Below are positions 23,911 through 27,802 of a stretch of DNA of 27,802 nt, one piece after another. Under the pieces are notes generated by a model. That model had not been told where the DNA came from, made no database searches, and saw only the letters and a list, made by a program, of their open reading frames with translations. The stretch lies in assembly GCA_964390625.1 (NCBI GenBank), contig CAYMID010000011.1, positions 1 through 27,802 of the forward strand, in the 5' to 3' direction. The stretch is from 2-12-FULL-41-16 sp964390625 (GTDB lineage Bacteria; Patescibacteriota; Patescibacteriia; Magasanikbacterales; UBA922). Position numbers and translations under genes: made by a program. The stretch's first letter is position 1; each line of letters begins with the position of its first letter.

Positions 23911-26355
23911 TTACATGGGCGCTGCCGGCAGCGAGCCGTCCCAGGGGGACGAGTCACTCGCGTCAGGCAGGCCGTCGCCGTCGGTGTCCACGCCGATGTT
24001 GGACACGAAGTGGAGCACGCTGGGGGCCGTTGACTGGACCCCCAGTTTGATCACACTCCACATCGTGGCACCGTCGTAGAACTTGAAGTCCAGGCGCCCC
24101 GTGGCACTGCACGTCGTGGGAGACGTGCAGCTGGCGGCGTACCAGGACTGGGTGCCATCTGCGTTGATGCAGTACGCCTGCGCCTCGAACCACCCCAAAC
24201 CGGGGATGGCCTTGGACCAGGTGATCACCGTGGGCTGCCCCGCGGTGATCGAGGTCGTAGCCTTAATGCCCCAAGCTTCCAGCGCGCTGCTGGCCGCCTC
24301 GGACGCCTTGGCCTGCAGCACCAAACGGCACTCGGTCAAGCCCAGGTTGGACGGGATGTCTGCCGCCGCCAACGTGAACGTCACGTTGAACTGTCCAACC
24401 GCGGGGTTGGGAGTACACATGCCGTTGTTGCTGGCGTCACAGAACTGCCCGGCCGGACACGTGACCGCCGGATACGTACACACGCCGGCCGCGCAGAAGT
24501 TCTGCGTGCAAGCGTTGTTGTCGTTGCAGTCGGCATCGAGCACGCACTCCGGCGGGACCTCACAGGCCCCGTTCGCAGTGTTGCAGACCTTGCCAGCCGC
24601 GCACGTGACGGCCACGAACTCACACGCCCCCGACGAGCTGTTGCAGCTGTCGGTGGTGCACTTGTTCGCGTCGTCGCAGACCTTGGCCGTGAACACACAG
24701 TTGCCCGTGGCCGCGGCGCACGTGTCATCCGTGCACTTGTTCGCGTCGTCGCAGACCTTGGCCGTGTGCACGCAACCCGTCGCGGGGTTGCACGTGTCCG
24801 CGGTGCAAAGGCTGCCGTCGTCGCAGGTCAACGTGGTGTGCACGCAGATCTGCCCAACACCACACATGTCAGTGGTGCAGGCGCTCTTGTCGTCGCAGTC
24901 CGTGTCCGTGACGCACTCAGGCTGCGGCACGTCCGGATTGGGCTCGCACCCCGTGGGCTTGCAGAGCTCCCACGGAGCACAGATGTCGCTGTCCTCGTCC
25001 GTGAGACCGTCGCAATCGTCGTCCGCGTTATTGCAAACTTCTTTCGCGCCGGGGTACACGGTCGGATCGCCCTCGAGGCAGTCCGGCGGCGTGGTGTCCT
25101 GATCGAAACCGTCGCCGTCGAGATCGCCCAGGTTGCACGGCACCGTGTCGAGCACGCCGTCACCATCGCAATCCTGGTCGCAGGCGTCGCCCAGACCGTC
25201 TTGGTCTGTGTCCGACTGCGACGCGTTCATCACCATCGGACAGTTGTCCGCGGTGTCGAGCACGTCGTCGTTGTCGTCGTCGAGGTCGCAGGCGTTGCCC
25301 ATGGTGTCGCCGTCCAGATTCTCCTGGCCGGCGTTGGCCACGAGCGGACAGTTGTCCGCGGTGTCGAGCACGTCGTCGTTGTCGTCGTCGGTGTCCACGC
25401 AGTCGGCCTGCGCATCGCCGTCAGTGTTCAGGAAGCCTTCGTCAGTACCGCCCGAGCAGCTGTCGTCGATGCCATTGCAGAGCTCCATGTTGCCGTTCCA
25501 ACGAGCCGCGTCCAGAGGAGCGCAGTCCGTCGTGTCCGGGTCCAGGTCACCGTCGTCGTCAGTGTCACAGGCATCGCCCCCCGTCATGAGGTTCGACGCG
25601 CTGTACGTGTCGCCGTCGGTGTTGAGCTGATCCGGGTTCGGCACGAGCGGACAGTTGTCCGCCGCGTCGAGCACGTTGTCGCCGTCCTTGTCATCCTCGC
25701 AGGCGTCGCCAACCCCGTCACCGTCGGTATCGGTTTGGTCAGCGTTGACCACGAGCGGGCACTTGTCCGCGGTGTCGAGCACGCCGTCGTTGTCGTCGTC
25801 GAGGTCGCAGGCGTTGCCTCCGTCCGCGGCGCCGTCGGTGTTGAGCTGGTCCTGGTTGTTGTTGAGCGGACAGTTGTCGGTGGCGTCGGAGATCTTGTCC
25901 CCGTCGTCATCGGCATCGCAGACGTTGCCAATGCCGTCCCAGTCCGTGTCGGACTGGACCAAGCAGGCCTCGCCCACGAGCCAGACGCCGACCGGCGAGC
26001 TGGCCCCAGTCTTCTTGTTGGTCGCGACCGGGATGGGAGTCCCGTCCGCGAGCAGGGTGGCCGTTTCGGGCGCACCCGTGAAGCACTGGGACTGCAGGGT
26101 ACAGCCCGGGCAGGCCATGACCTGCTCCGTCGGCGGGTTGGCGAGACCTGGACAGTTGTCGTTACGATCCGGATCTCCGTCCCCGTCGAGGTCCGCCAGA
26201 CGGACGTTGATGATGGGGGCCATGCTGCCCCCGATGCCGCGGCCGGACGAGCAGCCGGTGATCACCAAATTGCAGGCCATGAACACCGCGAGCCAGGCGC
26301 GCAACTGCACGCCCAAATTGAACATGTTTGCCATTTCTTTCTGAATCCTTCGCAT
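23911..26355 (-). CDS. Large lipoprotein with TSP3, MopE-type and CTDC repeats
   Basis: 814 residues from ATG 26355; starts at 26334 or 26325 are also possible and leave the signal peptide intact. The lipobox is LVITGC (Cys35). Residues about 53-275 and 308-425 are TSP3-like Ca-binding loops (DxDxDGxxDxxDNCP repeated about nine times). Two MopE-type metal-binding motifs are interposed at about 277-307 (DCAPLDA..CNGIDDSCSGGTDE) and 426-456 (DCLEGDPTVYPGAKEVCNNA). Residues 480-640 hold CTDC Cys-rich units (CDDGSLCTADTC, VCDDANKCTDDTC). Residues 655-785 form a Cys-poor beta domain, then a last TSP3 loop. This composite is typical of Myxococcota. It would be a long, calcium-stiffened surface stalk. 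Strongly GC-rich and acidic; internal DNA repeats suggest growth by duplication. Confidence 0.85.
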   Translation of the reverse strand: MRRIQKEMANMFNLGVQLRAWLAVFMACNLVITGCSSGRGIGGSMAPIINVRLADLDGDGDPDRNDNCPGLANPPTEQVMACPGCTLQSQCFTGAPETATLLADGTPIPVATNKKTGASSPVGVWLVGEACLVQSDTDWDGIGNVCDADDDGDKISDATDNCPLNNNQDQLNTDGAADGGNACDLDDDNDGVLDTADKCPLVVNADQTDTDGDGVGDACEDDKDGDNVLDAADNCPLVPNPDQLNTDGDTYSASNLMTGGDACDTDDDGDLDPDTTDCAPLDAARWNGNMELCNGIDDSCSGGTDEGFLNTDGDAQADCVDTDDDNDDVLDTADNCPLVANAGQENLDGDTMGNACDLDDDNDDVLDTADNCPMVMNASQSDTDQDGLGDACDQDCDGDGVLDTVPCNLGDLDGDGFDQDTTPPDCLEGDPTVYPGAKEVCNNADDDCDGLTDEDSDICAPWELCKPTGCEPNPDVPQPECVTDTDCDDKSACTTDMCGVGQICVHTTLTCDDGSLCTADTCNPATGCVHTAKVCDDANKCTDDTCAAATGNCVFTAKVCDDANKCTTDSCNSSSGACEFVAVTCAAGKVCNTANGACEVPPECVLDADCNDNNACTQNFCAAGVCTYPAVTCPAGQFCDASNNGMCTPNPAVGQFNVTFTLAAADIPSNLGLTECRLVLQAKASEAASSALEAWGIKATTSITAGQPTVITWSKAIPGLGWFEAQAYCINADGTQSWYAASCTSPTTCSATGRLDFKFYDGATMWSVIKLGVQSTAPSVLHFVSNIGVDTDGDGLPDASDSSPWDGSLPAAPM

Positions 26356-26428
26356 TGTCCATTAATGTGCTGCCCCAGGAGGGCTTTCCCCACCTCGGGG
26401 ACAGTACGGGTATGGACGTTACCCCGCA

Positions 26429-26468
26429 CGGCGGTCAAAGCAATTTATTACAATTGCACTCACCGCCG
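26429..26468. repeat. Compound inverted repeat upstream of the TSP3/MopE gene
   Basis: CGGCGGT (26429-26435) pairs with ACCGCCG (26462-26468), and inside it GCAATT (26440-26445) pairs with AATTGC (26452-26457). It sits roughly 75-115 bases before ATG 26355, either an operator or part of the leader. No convincing promoter was identified for this gene. Confidence 0.6.
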
Positions 26469-26521
26469 ACGAGGTAATTACACGCAGAATTTTGTTACGT
26501 ATCTTGATTGTAAAAAGCAAC

Positions 26522-26616
26522 GGGGATTCTCCCCTCTTATTCGCACAATGATCTGCAAATAAGAGGGAAGCCGCAGCGTTCGTGGTGAACGCTGCGGCGA
26601 GGCACATTGTGTGCCT
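26522..26616 (-). terminator. Hairpin cascade at the end of the second beta-barrel-like gene
   Basis: Four stems in series: AGGCAC (26600-26605)/GTGCCT (26611-26616), overlapping the stop codon; GCCGCAGCGTT (26570-26580)/AACGCTGCGGC (26588-26598), 11 perfect pairs; CCCTCTTATT (26532-26541)/AATAAGAGGG (26558-26567) with inner GCA/TGC; and GGGGA/TCCCC (26522-26534). On the minus strand the last is followed by GTTGCTTTTTAC, the only T-rich run, so transcription may end there. Confidence 0.65.
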
Positions 26617-27544
26617 AGAACTGCCAACCCACGCTGAGCGCGAAACCACCGGTGAAACCGGAAGCCGCACGCACCACAGGGGGCGGTTTGTCCAGCCAGT
26701 ACGGCACGGTCGCTGGATCCGCAATCTCGTAGATCGGGAACCAGGCACCGCCCAAACTGATGGACAAGCCGACATCCAGGCTGCTCCAGATCCGAAACCG
26801 AGCCCCGACTTCTGCCAAAAGAGCATTGAAGTTGTCGCTCTCGGCGTTGAAGGCCACGCGGTGACGAACACCGACCGTGAGCCAAAGCCATTCGCGAGCT
26901 TTGAACTCCAAGGCCGCGAACTCGGACAACGAGAAGGAGCCGCCCTTCTCGCCAGCCACGCTCCAGGTGTACCCAGGCGAGAACTCCATTCGAAAACGGA
27001 GCCAGTCCTGCCACAACTGCAGCTGGATCGCGGCCCAGAACTCCATCCCCAGTGCCCGCGGCCCCCCACTGGTGGCCGCATCCGTGTAAACCGTCTGCGT
27101 GCCGAACGACCAACGGAAGACCGGGTTGTCGCTACCAGTGATGATTGGCCGGATGCAGTAGGCGGTAACCTGACGCGGAGCCAAGACCGATCGCGCCAGG
27201 AACCAAGTCACCGGCTTGACCGCACCGGCAGGCACCAGGGCAGACGCCAGTGGTGCGAGCCACTTGTACAGCCGCGGCTGGCCCCAGCCCTTGGCCAGAG
27301 TGGCTGGCACGACGAAGCCGAGATCCGTGCCCTCGGCGCAGCGAAGCTGCGTATTCGAGGGCTTGTGTCCCCACCACTTGGCCTGCCACAGGGGTGCCAG
27401 GCCGTTCGGCACCTCGAGAATCCTGGGCCCTGGCACAGCCTGTGCCGCAGGATTGAGGTCGATGGCGGAACGCTTGGGGGGCTTGGCGAACGCGGCAGCC
27501 GCAGCCAGAAGGCACATGAAGATGGCAAAAACGAACCGATTCAT
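26615..27544 (-). CDS. Secreted protein with probable beta-barrel and C-terminal beta-signal
   Basis: 309 residues. The signal peptide MNRFVFAIFMCLLAAAAAFA is cleaved before KPPKRS. The first half is of mixed composition with two spaced Cys. The second half alternates in beta-barrel fashion (RALGMEFWAAIQLQLWQDWL, LRFRMEFSPGYTWSV, LWLTVGVRHRVAF, LAEVGARFRIW, DVGLSISLGGAWF) and ends GFALSVGWQF. The hydrophobic residues at -1 (Phe), -3 (Trp), -5 (Val) and -7 (Leu) match the classical outer-membrane insertion signal. No family was recognised. The start has a strong Shine-Dalgarno in the 15-base segment GGAGAGACACCATGA shared with the 22490-23524 gene. GC-rich codons. Confidence 0.82.
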   Translation of the reverse strand: MNRFVFAIFMCLLAAAAAFAKPPKRSAIDLNPAAQAVPGPRILEVPNGLAPLWQAKWWGHKPSNTQLRCAEGTDLGFVVPATLAKGWGQPRLYKWLAPLASALVPAGAVKPVTWFLARSVLAPRQVTAYCIRPIITGSDNPVFRWSFGTQTVYTDAATSGGPRALGMEFWAAIQLQLWQDWLRFRMEFSPGYTWSVAGEKGGSFSLSEFAALEFKAREWLWLTVGVRHRVAFNAESDNFNALLAEVGARFRIWSSLDVGLSISLGGAWFPIYEIADPATVPYWLDKPPPVVRAASGFTGGFALSVGWQF

Positions 27545-27607
27545 GGTGTCTCTCCGTACCGGTCACACCGGTGATGGTTTTGTTTGCGAGTTGAATTGTA
27601 ACTATTG

Positions 27608-27623
27608 CCTAGTTTGAACTAGG
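27608..27623. promoter_or_regulatory. Operator-like palindrome near the transcription start
   Basis: CCTAGTT (27608-27614) and AACTAGG (27617-27623) around a 2-base centre, about 5-20 bases downstream of the predicted start for the 26615-27544 gene. Size and position fit a dimeric repressor site. Confidence 0.5.
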
Positions 27624-27634
27624 TCAACCAATCA

Positions 27635-27663
27635 CTACTACCATAATTAAGCTTATTTGTCAA
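27635..27663 (-). promoter_or_regulatory. Probable sigma70 promoter for the 26615-27544 gene
   Basis: Minus strand: TTGACA (27663-27658), exact 17-base spacer, TAGTAG (27640-27635). The -35 is perfect and the -10 poor, so activity may depend on a regulator. Confidence 0.55.
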
Positions 27664-27681
27664 TAAAATTCTGTGAATAAC

Positions 27682-27703
27682 AAAAAACCGGGGTAATGCC
27701 GGT
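27682..27703 (-). terminator. Rho-independent terminator of the right-edge gene
   Basis: Stem ACCGG (27687-27691)/CCGGT (27699-27703), followed on the minus strand by TTTTTTG. Second of two tandem terminators. Confidence 0.75.
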
Positions 27704-27722
27704 CTATTATTTTGATGTTATG

Positions 27723-27802
27723 CTAAAAAAGAGTGCGGGTAATTTTACCCGCAAACACCCGCTCCACTGGCGCCCCGGCCAAATCAGCCAGTCGCTGTCC
27801 AG
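27723..27802 (-). CDS. C-terminal fragment of a gene entering from the right
   Basis: Twenty-five codons before a TAG stop at 27725-27723, in frame from base 27800: it reads GQRLADLAGAPVERVFAGKI and ends TRTLF. Too short to identify. It is supported by the terminators placed at and after its end and by the shared direction of transcription. The last codons lie inside the first terminator stem. Confidence 0.45.
   Translation of the reverse strand, partial: GQRLADLAGAPVERVFAGKITRTLF
27735..27752 (-). terminator. Terminator stem overlapping the end of the right-edge gene
   Basis: GCGGGTAA (27735-27742)/TTACCCGC (27745-27752), a perfect 8-base stem followed on the minus strand by ACTCTTTTTT. 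Confidence 0.75.

Noticed and set aside
25230..25420. Noncoding tandem repeat at the TSP3 region
   Set aside because: The repeated GGACAGTTGTCC-containing segments are in-frame codons for the DNCP/TADNCP parts of TSP3 units.
24766..26562. Long open frame on the plus strand opposite the TSP3/MopE gene
   Set aside because: It is a by-product of GC-rich Asp/Gly repeat codons; its translation is Val/Arg-rich low complexity, while the minus-strand frame has a signal peptide and known repeats.
20440..27660. Integron cassette array with attC sites
   Set aside because: Spacers hold strong hairpins between same-strand genes, but no RYYYAAC/GTTRRRY core pairs were seen, each gene seems to have its own control region, and there is no integrase in the window.

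Overview
The window most resembles a Patescibacteria (CPR) genome. The best evidence is a very large secreted S-layer-type protein, an ECF sigma factor coupled to a DUF5667 membrane protein, an HTH plus beta-repeat membrane protein pair, and cell-surface glycan genes of moderate base composition. Several of these genes have little or no leader or Shine-Dalgarno. The lineage call is an inference from gene families, since no rRNA or ribosomal marker is present. No tRNA, rRNA, CRISPR array or transposase was seen.

Layout. (1) 1-3296, minus strand: a glycan operon (O-antigen-ligase-like protein with TPRs, GT2 glycosyltransferase, SAM methyltransferase cut by the window edge). (2) 3361-9467, minus strand: ECF sigma factor, DUF5667 protein, then a 1296-residue S-layer-like protein with a hairpin-rich leader and an 18-bp palindrome over its probable promoter. 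(3) 9477-11705, plus strand, divergent from sigma: a small HTH protein and a one-pass membrane protein with CARDB/DUF11-like repeats. (4) 11707-13085, plus strand: a lone Cys-rich/TSP3 lipoprotein with a perfect sigma70 promoter. (5) 13113-14332, plus strand: a GT4 glycosyltransferase. (6) 14375-20371, minus strand: a second glycan operon (Wzy/ligase interrupted by a 100-N scaffold gap, two GT4 enzymes, a GHL15-like hydrolase with FG-GAP repeats), then a heptad-repeat coiled-coil protein with its own promoter. (7) 20406-27663, minus strand: four GC-rich genes for secreted proteins in AT-richer, hairpin-filled spacers: a collagen-like/CTDC lipoprotein, two beta-barrel-like proteins, and a TSP3/MopE/CTDC lipoprotein. 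(8) The tail of one more minus-strand gene at the right edge with twin terminators.

How the genes work together (inference): nearly everything concerns the cell surface. The two glycan clusters would build and polymerise a surface polysaccharide, the sigma/DUF5667 pair may control the S-layer gene, and the Cys-rich, Ca-binding-repeat and collagen-like proteins would be displayed outside. The most unusual part is region 7 together with the related gene in region 4. These are architectures typical of Myxococcota and related Deltaproteobacteria, placed in a CPR-like background under AT-rich sigma70-type promoters. Each is followed by a chain of strong hairpins; two of the hairpins have unrelated stems but the same ten-base loop segment, and two of the genes share a start region and signal peptide. 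I read this as an acquired, expanding surface-protein module, with assembly or binning error as the main competing explanation.
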